DNA of 18,450 bases from an uncultured Alistipes sp. (lineage in GTDB: Bacteria; Bacteroidota; Bacteroidia; Bacteroidales; Rikenellaceae): positions 1 to 18,450 of the forward strand of contig CATKXN010000046.1 of assembly GCA_949840605.1 (NCBI GenBank), written 5' to 3'. Below the pieces are notes generated by a model. The model did not search any database, had not been told where the DNA came from, and saw only the letters and a list, made by a program, of their open reading frames with translations. The position numbers were made by a program, and so were the translations under genes. This document shows, piece after piece, positions 1-6,551 of this stretch. Each line of letters starts with the position of its first letter. Position 1 is the stretch's first letter.

Positions 1-221
1 CCGCCGCGGGTTTCGAACTTCGCCAGCCGGGCTGTTCGGCGTGCCTTGCGATGAATGCCGACAAGATTCCCGCGGGCAAATACAGCGTCTCGACCTCGAA
101 CCGCAATTTCGAGGGGCGTCAGGGGCCCGGCGCCCGCACGATGCTCTCGGGCGTGGCCGTCGCGGCGGTCGCCGCCGTGACGGGACGGATCGCCGATCCC
201 CGCGAAGTGTTCGATATGTAA
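1..221 (+). CDS. leuC: 3-isopropylmalate dehydratase large subunit (3' end only)
   Basis: The last 72 residues of LeuC, the [4Fe-4S] aconitase-family subunit that with LeuD isomerises 2-isopropylmalate to 3-isopropylmalate in leucine synthesis. The frame starts at base 3 and ends with TAA at 219-221. Seen: the C-terminal cluster-ligand motif [10 protein letters not shown] (two Cys of the Fe-S cluster), then [20 protein letters not shown] and an Ala-rich helix ending [13 protein letters not shown]. These match the conserved LeuC C-terminus closely. The 5' part lies outside the window. leuD starts 12 nt downstream, as expected for a leuCD operon. The identity is secure although only a fragment is visible. 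Confidence 0.96.
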   Translation, partial: AAGFELRQPGCSACLAMNADKIPAGKYSVSTSNRNFEGRQGPGARTMLSGVAVAAVAAVTGRIADPREVFDM

Positions 222-233
222 AAGATCATCATT

Positions 234-830
234 ATGTCCATACCCAAATTCGTGACCTTCACTTCGGGGGCGGTGCCCGTCGAGGTGGAAAACATAGATA
301 CCGACCAGATCATCCCGGCGCGTTTCCTGAAAGCCACCGAGCGCAAGGGATTCGGCGACAACCTCTTCCGCGACTGGCGTTACGACGCCTCGGGCGCGAA
401 GATCGCGTCGTTCCCGCTGAACGACGCCCGCTACGGGGGGCAGATCCTCGTCGCCGGGCGCAACTTCGGGTGCGGCAGTTCGCGCGAGCACGCCGCCTGG
501 GCCATCGCCGACTACGGTTTCCGGGTCGTGGTGTCGAGCTTCTTCGCCGACATCTTCCGCAACAACGCCCTGAACAACGGTCTGCTGCCGATCCGCGTCA
601 GCGAGGAGTTTCTGAAAGCCGTGTTCGACGAGATCCGCCGCGACTCCGCGGCGCAGTTCACGGTCGATCTGGACAACCAGACCCTGACCGTCGTGTCGGA
701 CGGCCGCAGCGAGGGTTTCGAGATCGACGCCTATAAAAAACGCTGCCTGCAGAACGGCTACGACGATGTGGACTACCTCCACAGCATCGCCGACCGGATC
801 GCGGACTTCGAAGCCGCCCGCAAACAGTAG
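234..830 (+). CDS. leuD: 3-isopropylmalate dehydratase small subunit
   Basis: The small (swivel-domain) subunit of isopropylmalate isomerase, cytosolic, which completes the LeuC active site. The protein has 198 residues, close to the usual length of about 200. Seen: the N-terminal segment VENIDTDQIIPARFLK and the hallmark loop GRNFGCGSSREHAAWA, which is conserved in LeuD and binds substrate. The C-terminal part contains DLDNQTLTV. The ATG at 234 is the natural start, 12 nt after leuC; no strong Shine-Dalgarno is present, as is usual in Bacteroidota. The next gene starts 3-9 nt after the stop, so leuC, leuD, the synthase-like gene and leuB form one transcription unit. Confidence 0.96.
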   Translation: MSIPKFVTFTSGAVPVEVENIDTDQIIPARFLKATERKGFGDNLFRDWRYDASGAKIASFPLNDARYGGQILVAGRNFGCGSSREHAAWAIADYGFRVVVSSFFADIFRNNALNNGLLPIRVSEEFLKAVFDEIRRDSAAQFTVDLDNQTLTVVSDGRSEGFEIDAYKKRCLQNGYDDVDYLHSIADRIADFEAARKQ

Positions 831-833
831 ACC

Positions 834-2381
834 GTGCCGATGCTTCGTCCGGTCGAAATAATGGATACGACGCTGCGCGACGGCGAGCAGACGTCGGGCG
901 TTTCGTTCAACGCCCGCGAGAAGCTCACCATCGCCCGGCTCCTGTTGGAGGAGTTGCGCGTGAGCCGCATCGAGATCGCTTCGGCGCGGGTTTCGCAGGG
1001 CGAGCAGCAGGCCGTGCGCGCCGTCGCCGAATGGGCCGCCGCCAAGGGATATGCCGACCGTGTCGAAGCCCTCGGGTTCATCGACGGCGGGCTGTCGCTC
1101 GACTGGCTGGGCGCAGCCGGTTGCCGGGTGGTGAACCTGCTGGCCAAAGGCTCCCGCAAACATTGCGAGGGGCAGTTGCGCCGCACGCCCGAACAGCACC
1201 TGGCGGATGTGCGCGCCGAGATATTTGCCGCCGTCGACCGGGACATGCGCGTGAATCTCTACCTCGAGGACTGGTCCAACGGCATGCGCCATTCGCCCGG
1301 CTACGTCTATACGATGCTCGACGGACTGGCCGACGCCCCCGTCGAGCGCTTCCTGTGCCCCGATACGCTGGGCGTGCTCGATCCCTACGATACCGAACGT
1401 TTCTGTTGCGATCTGGTGGCGCGCTACCCGCATCTGCGCTTCGATTTCCACGCCCATAACGACTACGACCTGGCCGTGGCCAACACCGCCGCCGCCGTGC
1501 GGGCGGGGTTTCACGGGGTCCATGTCACCGTCAACGGGCTGGGCGAACGCGCCGGCAATGCGCCGTTGTCGAGCACCGTGGCGGTGCTTCACGACCGGCT
1601 GGGCTGTACGACCGGCATCGACGAGACGAAGATCAACCGCGTCAGCCGCACGGTCGAATCCCACACCGGCATCCGCATTCCGGCCAACCGCCCGATCGTG
1701 GGCGAAAGCGTCTTCACGCAGTGTGCGGGCATCCACGCCGACGGCGACAATAAGAACAACCTCTATTTCAACGAGCTGCTGCCCGAACGCTTCGGCCGCG
1801 TGCGTGAATACGCGCTGGGCAAGACCTCGGGCAAGGCCAACATCCTCAAGAACCTCGAAGTGCTGGGCATCGACCTCGACGAGGCTGCGATGCGCAAGGT
1901 GACCGAACGGGTGGTGGAGCTGAGCGACAAGAAGGAACTGGTGACGGTCGAGGACCTGCCCTATATCGTCGCCGACGTGCTGCGCTACGACCTTGCGGAC
2001 AATCCGGTGCGGATACTCAATTACAGCCTTTCGCTGGCGCAGGGGCTGCGTCCCGTGGCGACGCTCAAGATCGAGATCCACGACCGCCCCTACGAGCAGA
2101 CTTCGGCCGGCGACGGCCAGTACGACGCCTTCATGCGGGCCCTGCGGCTGATTTACCGCGAACAGCTCGGCCGCGAGTTCCCGATGCTGCGCGACTATGC
2201 CGTGTCGATCCCGCCAGGAGGCCGCACCGACGCCTTCGTGCAGACGATCATCACGTGGGAGATGGACGGCCGCGTGTTCAAGACCCGCGGGCTGGACGCC
2301 GACCAGACCGAAGCCGCCATCAAGGCGACGATCAAAATGTTGAATATCATCGAAATAAATTATAACGACAATGAATGTTAA
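834..2381 (+). CDS. 2-isopropylmalate/citramalate synthase-family protein with LeuA regulatory domain
   Basis: A DRE-TIM acyl-CoA condensing enzyme that joins acetyl-CoA to a 2-oxo acid; the product is either 2-isopropylmalate (leucine) or citramalate (isoleucine). It has 515 residues from GTG 834; an ATG at 840 is an equally good start. Seen: the catalytic/metal strand [15 protein letters not shown] (residues 11-25), metal-binding HAHND (206-210), [10 protein letters not shown] (234-243), and a C-terminal LeuA-type allosteric domain (about 380-505) with the segment [14 protein letters not shown]. The position between leuD and leuB is the arrangement I recall for Bacteroides-type leu operons, where a true leuA usually precedes leuC. 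The strand [15 protein letters not shown] resembles archaeal CimA/LeuA-like sequences as much as E. coli LeuA. Because LeuCD and LeuB can also turn citramalate into 2-oxobutyrate, a CimA role is plausible. The family is certain; the substrate is not. Its last 11 bases overlap leuB. Confidence 0.9.
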   Translation: MPMLRPVEIMDTTLRDGEQTSGVSFNAREKLTIARLLLEELRVSRIEIASARVSQGEQQAVRAVAEWAAAKGYADRVEALGFIDGGLSLDWLGAAGCRVVNLLAKGSRKHCEGQLRRTPEQHLADVRAEIFAAVDRDMRVNLYLEDWSNGMRHSPGYVYTMLDGLADAPVERFLCPDTLGVLDPYDTERFCCDLVARYPHLRFDFHAHNDYDLAVANTAAAVRAGFHGVHVTVNGLGERAGNAPLSSTVAVLHDRLGCTTGIDETKINRVSRTVESHTGIRIPANRPIVGESVFTQCAGIHADGDNKNNLYFNELLPERFGRVREYALGKTSGKANILKNLEVLGIDLDEAAMRKVTERVVELSDKKELVTVEDLPYIVADVLRYDLADNPVRILNYSLSLAQGLRPVATLKIEIHDRPYEQTSAGDGQYDAFMRALRLIYREQLGREFPMLRDYAVSIPPGGRTDAFVQTIITWEMDGRVFKTRGLDADQTEAAIKATIKMLNIIEINYNDNEC

Positions 2382-3432
2382 CATCGCTCTATTAGCCGGC
2401 GACGGCATCGGTCCCGAGATCGTCGCCGAAGCCGCCAAGGTGCTGGACCGCGTGGCGGAAAAGTTCGGACACAAGATCACCTATACCCCCGCGCTGGTGG
2501 GCGCCGCGGCTATCGACGCCACGGGCGACCCCTATCCCGACGAGACGCACGCCGTGTGCCTGGCCGCCGACGCCGTGCTGTTCGGAGCCATCGGCGACCC
2601 GAAATACGACAACGACCCCACGGCCAAGGTGCGTCCCGAGCAGGGCCTGCTGCGGATGCGCAAGTCGCTGGGGCTGTTCGCCAACCTGCGTCCCGTGGCG
2701 CTGTTCGACGCCCTGGCCGACCGTTCGCCGCTCCGGGCGGAGGTCGTGCGAGGGACGGATTTCATCTGTGTGCGCGAACTCACGGGCGGCATATATTTCG
2801 GACGTCCGCAGGGACGCGACGACGACGGAAAACGCGCTTTCGATACCTGCACCTACACCGTCGGGGAGATCGAGCGGGTTCTGCACGTGGCGTTCCGGCT
2901 GGCCTCCTCGCGCCGCCGCAAACTCACGGTCGTAGACAAGGCCAACGTGCTCGAAACTTCGCGTCTGTGGCGTGAAACGGCCCAGCGCATCGCAAAGGAG
3001 TATCCCGAAGTGACGGTGGACTATATGTTCGTGGACAATGCCGCCATGCAGATCATCCGTCAGCCGGCCTGTTTCGACGTCATCGTGACGGAGAACATGT
3101 TCGGCGACATCCTCACCGACGAAGCCAGCGTCATCAGCGGTTCGCTGGGCATGCTCTCCTCGGCGAGCGTCGGCGCCGAGGCGGCCCTTTTCGAGCCCAT
3201 CCACGGCTCCTATCCGCAGGCCGCGGGCAAGAACATCGCCAACCCGATGGCCACGATCCTCTCGGCCGCCAGGCTGTTGGAACACCTGGGGCTCGACGCC
3301 GAGGGCAAAGCCGTGCGCCGGGCCGTGGACAAGGCCCTGGCCGACGGCGTCGTCACCGAGGACCTCGTCGCGTCGGGCGCACGGGCGTATTCGACCTCCG
3401 AGGTGGGGGACTATGTCGCCGCGAACATCTGA
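2371..3432 (+). CDS. leuB: 3-isopropylmalate dehydrogenase
   Basis: NAD-dependent oxidative decarboxylation of 3-isopropylmalate to 2-oxoisocaproate, the third leucine-specific step; cytosolic. The protein has 353 residues, normal for LeuB. Seen: N-terminal [12 protein letters not shown], the substrate-binding Arg region ([15 protein letters not shown]), [13 protein letters not shown] with the catalytic Lys, the metal-binding Asp stretch [20 protein letters not shown], and the NAD-binding segment [20 protein letters not shown]. The ATG at 2371 lies inside the end of the upstream gene (11-base overlap), a sign of translational coupling. leuB is the last gene of the leu operon. Residues of the related isocitrate/tartrate dehydrogenases are not favoured, given the operon and the LeuB motifs. 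Confidence 0.96.
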   Translation: MNVNIALLAGDGIGPEIVAEAAKVLDRVAEKFGHKITYTPALVGAAAIDATGDPYPDETHAVCLAADAVLFGAIGDPKYDNDPTAKVRPEQGLLRMRKSLGLFANLRPVALFDALADRSPLRAEVVRGTDFICVRELTGGIYFGRPQGRDDDGKRAFDTCTYTVGEIERVLHVAFRLASSRRRKLTVVDKANVLETSRLWRETAQRIAKEYPEVTVDYMFVDNAAMQIIRQPACFDVIVTENMFGDILTDEASVISGSLGMLSSASVGAEAALFEPIHGSYPQAAGKNIANPMATILSAARLLEHLGLDAEGKAVRRAVDKALADGVVTEDLVASGARAYSTSEVGDYVAANI

Positions 3433-3443
3433 GAAACCGATCG

Positions 3444-3545
3444 GTCATTGCGATGCGGACGTAGGTCCGACGCGGCAATATCCCGGCGTTACGACTGCCC
3501 GTCGGATTGCCGCACTCGCTACTCGCTGCGCTCGTTCGCAATGAC
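3444..3545. repeat. REP/MITE-like inverted-repeat element after leuB
   Basis: A 102-base element bounded by a perfect 10-base inverted repeat: GTCATTGCGA at 3444-3453 and TCGCAATGAC at 3536-3545. Inside it are two more perfect pairs: CGGAC/GTCCG at 3456-3460 and 3465-3469, and GCGGCAAT/ATTGCCGC at 3472-3479 and 3506-3513. It starts 11 bases after the leuB stop. The termini resemble the dispersed GTCATTGCGA palindromes found in many bacterial genomes, so a non-coding mobile or REP-type repeat is likely. No transposase frame lies inside. Copy number cannot be judged from one window. Confidence 0.65.
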
Positions 3546-3570
3546 GGTGAAAATTACTCGTGGATTCTAT

Positions 3571-3601
3571 GCAGACCGTTTTTTCGCGGTCTGCTTTTTT
3601 T
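3571..3601 (+). terminator. Intrinsic terminator of the leu operon
   Basis: A perfect 8-bp stem, GCAGACCG at 3571-3578 pairing with CGGTCTGC at 3587-3594, with an 8-base loop (TTTTTTCG), followed directly by seven T residues at 3595-3601. This is a classic rho-independent terminator on the plus strand. It lies 138 bases after the leuB stop, beyond the inverted-repeat element, and insulates obgE from the leu operon. Confidence 0.85.
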
Positions 3602-3660
3602 GGTGTCGTAACGACACTTTTATCAGTCGAGGACGTTTTACCGGACTGCATGCGATTCGG

Positions 3661-3692
3661 TTTTGTTCCCGTCCGACTTTTATGTATCTTTG
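3661..3692 (+). promoter_or_regulatory. Upstream Bacteroidota-type promoter for obgE
   Basis: TTTTG at 3661-3665, a 19-base spacer, then TATCTTTG at 3685-3692. This fits the Bacteroidota sigma-70 consensus (TTTG, 19-21 bases, TAnnTTTG) fully. It is followed 41 bases later by a second element set with the same TATCTTTG box. Both point to obgE. No transcript data are available; the call rests on the motif and spacing. Confidence 0.6.
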
Positions 3693-3716
3693 GCTTCGCC
3701 TTAAATACTCCCGCTC

Positions 3717-3745
3717 GGCAAAATGCAAGTGAACTTGCTTTTGCC
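3717..3745. repeat. Imperfect palindrome over the obgE -33 region
   Basis: GGCAAAATGCAAGT at 3717-3730 pairs with ACTTGCTTTTGCC at 3733-3745, with a two-base centre and one bulged base. It covers the -33 element of the proximal obgE promoter. Placement suggests either a repressor site or a structural feature of a mobile promoter cassette. No regulator can be named. Confidence 0.5.
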
Positions 3746-3765
3746 CTCGCTTATTCGTATCTTTG
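3734..3765 (+). promoter_or_regulatory. obgE-proximal Bacteroidota-type promoter
   Basis: CTTG at 3734-3737, a 20-base spacer and TATCTTTG at 3758-3765 match the Bacteroidota promoter consensus. The box ends 18 bases before the obgE ATG, so the transcript would have a very short leader. The -33 element lies inside an imperfect palindrome (3717-3745), which could act as an operator or simply be part of a dispersed promoter-bearing repeat. Confidence 0.6.
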
Positions 3766-3783
3766 TGTCCTAAATTATTTATC

Positions 3784-4797
3784 ATGGCAGGATCGAACTT
3801 CGTAGATTACGTAAAGATATTCGCCCGTTCGGGACACGGCGGCGGCGGCTCGACGCATTTCCGGCGCGAGAAATTCGTGGCTTTCGGCGGCCCCGACGGC
3901 GGTGACGGCGGCAAGGGCGGCAGCATCATCCTGCAGGGCGATAAGCAGTACTGGACGCTCATCCACCTCAAATACCAGCGCCACCAGTTCGCCGAAGACG
4001 GCGAGCACGGCTCCGGAGCCCGTTCGTCGGGCAAGGATGCCCGGGACATCATCATCCCCGTGCCGCTGGGTACGGTCGCCAACCGCATCTATGAGAACGA
4101 GGACGGCACGACCACGACCGAAACGGTGGGGGAGGTGACGGCCGACGGCGAACGGCTCGTGCTGCTCAAGGGCGGCCGGGGCGGTCTGGGCAACTGGCAT
4201 TTCAAGAGCGCCACGAACCAGACGCCGCGCTATGCCCAGCCGGGCGAGGAGGGCGAGGAGGGTACGTTCATCCTCGAACTGAAGGTGCTGGCCGACGTGG
4301 GGCTGGTAGGCTTTCCCAATGCGGGCAAATCGACGCTGCTGTCGGTGGTTTCGGCCGCGAAGCCCAAGATCGCCAACTACGCCTTCACGACGCTGGAACC
4401 CAACTTGGGCATCGTCGAGGTCCGCGACCACAAATCGTTCGTCATGGCCGACATCCCGGGCATTATCGAGGGTGCCCACGAGGGCCGCGGCCTCGGAACC
4501 CGCTTCCTGCGCCATATCGAGCGCAATTCGGTGCTGCTGTTCATGATCCCCGCCGACAGCGACGACATCCGCCGCGACTACGAAATCCTGCTGGGCGAGC
4601 TGACGCAGTACAATCCCGAACTGCTGGACAAGGAGCGTCTGCTGGCCGTCACCAAATGCGATATGCTCGACGACGGACTGATCGCCGAGATGCGCGGCCA
4701 TCTGCCCGAAGGCGTTCCGTCGGTTTTCATTTCGTCGGTCTCGGGGCTGAACATCCAGCAGCTGAAAGATATGCTTTGGGAGGCGCTGCAACGGTAG
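3784..4797 (+). CDS. obgE: Obg-family GTPase
   Basis: An essential ribosome-associated GTPase involved in large-subunit maturation and stress response; cytosolic. It has 337 residues from ATG 3784. An in-frame TTG at 3763 falls within the promoter box and is rejected as start. Seen: a Gly-rich Obg fold at residues 1-158 ([27 protein letters not shown]), then the G domain with P-loop GFPNAGKST (176-184), switch I Thr pair (202-203), G3 DIPG (223-226) with the Obg signature [18 protein letters not shown]4 TKCD (290-293) and G5 SSVSG (317-321). The chain ends soon after G5, so the C-terminal OCT domain of E. coli-type Obg (390 residues) is absent; many Obg proteins lack it. The gene is monocistronic and convergent with the lipoprotein gene at 4837. 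Confidence 0.95.
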   Translation: MAGSNFVDYVKIFARSGHGGGGSTHFRREKFVAFGGPDGGDGGKGGSIILQGDKQYWTLIHLKYQRHQFAEDGEHGSGARSSGKDARDIIIPVPLGTVANRIYENEDGTTTTETVGEVTADGERLVLLKGGRGGLGNWHFKSATNQTPRYAQPGEEGEEGTFILELKVLADVGLVGFPNAGKSTLLSVVSAAKPKIANYAFTTLEPNLGIVEVRDHKSFVMADIPGIIEGAHEGRGLGTRFLRHIERNSVLLFMIPADSDDIRRDYEILLGELTQYNPELLDKERLLAVTKCDMLDDGLIAEMRGHLPEGVPSVFISSVSGLNIQQLKDMLWEALQR

Positions 4798-4805
4798 CGT
4801 GCGGT

Positions 4806-4832
4806 TCCCGAGCGCCGGGACCGGGCGTCCCG
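4806..4832. other. GC-rich alternative hairpins between convergent genes
   Basis: The 39-base gap between obgE and the convergent lipoprotein gene holds TCCCG (4806-4810), CGGGA (4816-4820) and TCCCG (4828-4832). The central arm can pair with either side, giving two exclusive 5-bp stems. There is no T-run, so this is not a standard intrinsic terminator. Confidence 0.3.
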
Positions 4833-4836
4833 ACAC

Positions 4837-5628
4837 TCAGAATGCGCCGTGTACGGCGTTGCGGTCCCGTGAAAAGACAATCTCGCGGTGAGTGACGCGG
4901 AGCGTGTACTTTCCCGCGAAATAGTCGATGATCCCGTACAGGGAGCCCGTACCGGAAGGTACGGGCTCCTTTGCGTAAGCGCACGTCGCGGCGCTCCGCA
5001 CGATGAATTCATGGCCCTCGGCGTCGAGGATCGTCCGCTCGGTGGCGACGGTGCGCCCCGTATCGGGATCGGTGTCGCACCACGTCTTTCCCGGCTCGGC
5101 GAACCGCACGCCGTCGAACCGGACCCGGGTGTCGATATGCCGGGGCCCGACATCCCCGAAGGTGAGCGGGACGGCCCGGTGTTTTTCGCCCTCCTGCGGC
5201 AGCGTGACGCGGATGTAACGGGACAATTCTTCGCGCGGAATGGCCCCGGCTCCGTAATCCCCGGGGTCGGAACCTAATTCGATCTTTCCGCCGTAGTTGC
5301 AGAGCGTCAGTCCGTTGCACCGCACGGTGGCGACCGCTCCGAACGGATAGTCGTCGGCCAGCGAGGGATGATCGGCTGCGATCGCGATGCCGCCACTGGC
5401 ATCCTCGACGACGATCGTCCGGTCGAATTCCCCGAAAAGGTCGTTGGCGGTGATGAATCCCCGGATGGTGACGTCCTGCGTGACGGCGACGCTGGCGCGG
5501 CCGTCGCAGAGCGATTTCAGGTAGGCGACGGTGTGCCGCGACGCTTCGGGCGTCTTTGCGAATCCGGGTTCCGTGGATCTGTCGCACCCGGCCAGCAGCA
5601 GCAGGCTAAGGCAGGCAATCGTTCTCAT
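4837..5628 (-). CDS. DUF5689-type lipoprotein (second of a pair)
   Basis: A predicted envelope lipoprotein of 263 residues. The open frame extends upstream to 5979, but the ATG at 5628 is chosen because it gives a clear signal, MRTIACLSLLLLAGC, with lipobox LAGC and Cys15; the upstream part is a shadow of the neighbouring gene. Seen: a beta-rich, OB-like segment with IRGFITANDLFGEFDRTIVV and EDASGGIAIAA, then a GLTL-NYGGKIELG motif. These match the DUF5689 pattern (G-x-I/V-T-x-D, N/D-x-x-x-x-I-V-x-D, ...G-L-x-L...x-x-L-G) found in Bacteroidota surface proteins. It starts inside the 3' end of the upstream gene (23-base overlap), so the two are coupled. The molecular role of the family is not established. 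A perfect hairpin lies within its 3' coding part. Confidence 0.8.
   Translation of the reverse strand: MRTIACLSLLLLAGCDRSTEPGFAKTPEASRHTVAYLKSLCDGRASVAVTQDVTIRGFITANDLFGEFDRTIVVEDASGGIAIAADHPSLADDYPFGAVATVRCNGLTLCNYGGKIELGSDPGDYGAGAIPREELSRYIRVTLPQEGEKHRAVPLTFGDVGPRHIDTRVRFDGVRFAEPGKTWCDTDPDTGRTVATERTILDAEGHEFIVRSAATCAYAKEPVPSGTGSLYGIIDYFAGKYTLRVTHREIVFSRDRNAVHGAF
4942..4969. repeat. Perfect 12-bp hairpin inside a coding region
   Basis: GGAGCCCGTACC at 4942-4953 and GGTACGGGCTCC at 4958-4969 are perfect reverse complements around a GGAA loop. On the plus strand the hairpin is followed by TTT. It codes for EPVPSGTGS in the minus-strand lipoprotein. It lies about 145 bases after the obgE stop and could end obgE transcripts that run into the convergent gene. 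Confidence 0.75.
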
Positions 5629-6385
5629 CACGCAGTTTGAGGAGGTAACGCCCGTCGCCCGCGGCGTCGTATTGGAGAATCCCCGTGAGCGACACCGCCC
5701 CGACGGGGACGTCGGCATCGGCGAACCGGGCGTAAGGGCGGACATAAGTGTAAACGGTGTTGTCGTCGGCGTCGGTGAAGCGTTTGTATCCTGCCCAGGT
5801 CGCCGCTGTGAGCTCTCCGGGCGTGTAGCGGAGGCCGTCGATGCGGACCAGCGTGCCGCAGAGGGCCGGGGTGAGTTCGTCAATCCGGCGCAGGGCGGGC
5901 GTGGGGGAGTGCAGGCTTTCGCCGCTGCGGACGAGCGCTGCGGCCAGCGCCGGCTGGGAACCGATGTAATCGGTCGCATAGCCGCTGCCTGCGGCCGGAG
6001 CGCGTCCGACCTGCAACACGCCGCGGCTCTCGGCCACGGTCAGCCCTTTCAGGCGCAGCGTTACGCGGCATCCGATCGGAAAGTCGTTGTGCAGATGGTC
6101 GATGCCGGCCATTACTTCAAGTCCGGCTTCATCGTCCTCTATGCAGAGCGTGCGGAAGAAATTCTCCGCCCGGTCGCTGGTCGTAACCCTCCCTGCGACC
6201 ACGATGTCGCCCGTGACCGTGAAGGGCGTTCCGGCATAGCGCGCCCGCAGTGCGGCGACGGTCTCCGTCGCGGGTTCTCCGGGGACGCTGCCGTCCGGCT
6301 CCCCGAACCGGGAGTCGTAACACCCGGCCGTCAGAAGCGCGGCAAGGAGAGCAAGAACGGGAATAATGCAGCGGAACCGAGACAT
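5606..6385 (-). CDS. DUF5689-type lipoprotein (first of a pair)
   Basis: A predicted lipoprotein of 259 residues. ATG 6385 gives MSRFRCIIPVLALLAALLTAGC with lipobox TAGC and Cys22; an in-frame ATG at 6403 would add six residues and cannot be excluded. Seen: after a short linker, VAALRARYAGTPFTVTGDIV, VAGRVTTSDRAENFFRTLCI-EDDEAGLEV, YPIGCRVTLRLKGL-like wording (here FPIGCRVTLRLKGL) and VLQVG. This is a good DUF5689 pattern, clearer than in the downstream paralogue. A C-terminal segment (about 150-259) with GILQYDAAGDGRYLLKLRD ends the protein, much as GIIDYFAGKYTLRVTH does in the paralogue, so the two genes are likely diverged duplicates. Function is not known; outer-surface location is inferred from the lipobox. 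Confidence 0.82.
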   Translation of the reverse strand: MSRFRCIIPVLALLAALLTAGCYDSRFGEPDGSVPGEPATETVAALRARYAGTPFTVTGDIVVAGRVTTSDRAENFFRTLCIEDDEAGLEVMAGIDHLHNDFPIGCRVTLRLKGLTVAESRGVLQVGRAPAAGSGYATDYIGSQPALAAALVRSGESLHSPTPALRRIDELTPALCGTLVRIDGLRYTPGELTAATWAGYKRFTDADDNTVYTYVRPYARFADADVPVGAVSLTGILQYDAAGDGRYLLKLRDENDCLP

Positions 6386-6420
6386 ATTTTTCAGCAAAAA
6401 CATTCCGAAACGTTAATTTT

Positions 6421-6471
6421 GCCGTTTCAACGGCACTAAGCCCCTGCCTGAGGCGGGGGTTTGGGGGTGGG
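6421..6471. other. Palindrome and G-rich hairpin upstream of the DUF5689 pair
   Basis: GCCGTT (6421-6426) and AACGGC (6429-6434) form a perfect 6-bp palindrome with a two-base centre. Next comes an imperfect hairpin, CCCC-T-GCC (6441-6448) against GGCGGGG (6452-6458), and then further G-runs up to 6471 on the plus strand. There is no T-run for a terminator in either direction. The site sits between the serB stop and the DUF5689 genes read from the same strand. It may be an operator, a processing site or a small dispersed repeat. Confidence 0.4.
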
Positions 6472-6551
6472 TCAGACTTGTAAACGACGCCGGAGGCGGC
6501 GACAACGACCGTCGGAAACGAGATTGCGGGACCAAATCGTATCCGGGTATA

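Noticed and set aside
2392..3285. A 297-codon open frame on the minus strand opposite leuB.
   Set aside because: The sequence is His/Arg/Gly-rich low-complexity protein typical of an antisense frame in GC-rich DNA, and leuB on the plus strand has all family motifs.
3433..3783. tRNA or small-RNA gene in the leuB-obgE gap.
   Set aside because: The stems present form REP-like and terminator hairpins; no tRNA cloverleaf or TTCGA/GGTTC arm could be found.
3775..4836. A 353-codon minus-strand frame opposite obgE.
   Set aside because: It mirrors obgE, has no recognisable domain and has the composition of a shadow frame.
5629..5979. An N-terminal extension of 117 residues for the second DUF5689 lipoprotein.
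   Set aside because: It is Pro/Ser/Arg-rich, lies within the upstream gene in another frame, and would bury the clear signal peptide that starts at 5628.
5531..6439. A 302-codon plus-strand frame across the DUF5689 pair.
   Set aside because: No domain or signal; the minus-strand genes have signal peptides, lipoboxes and paralogous domains.
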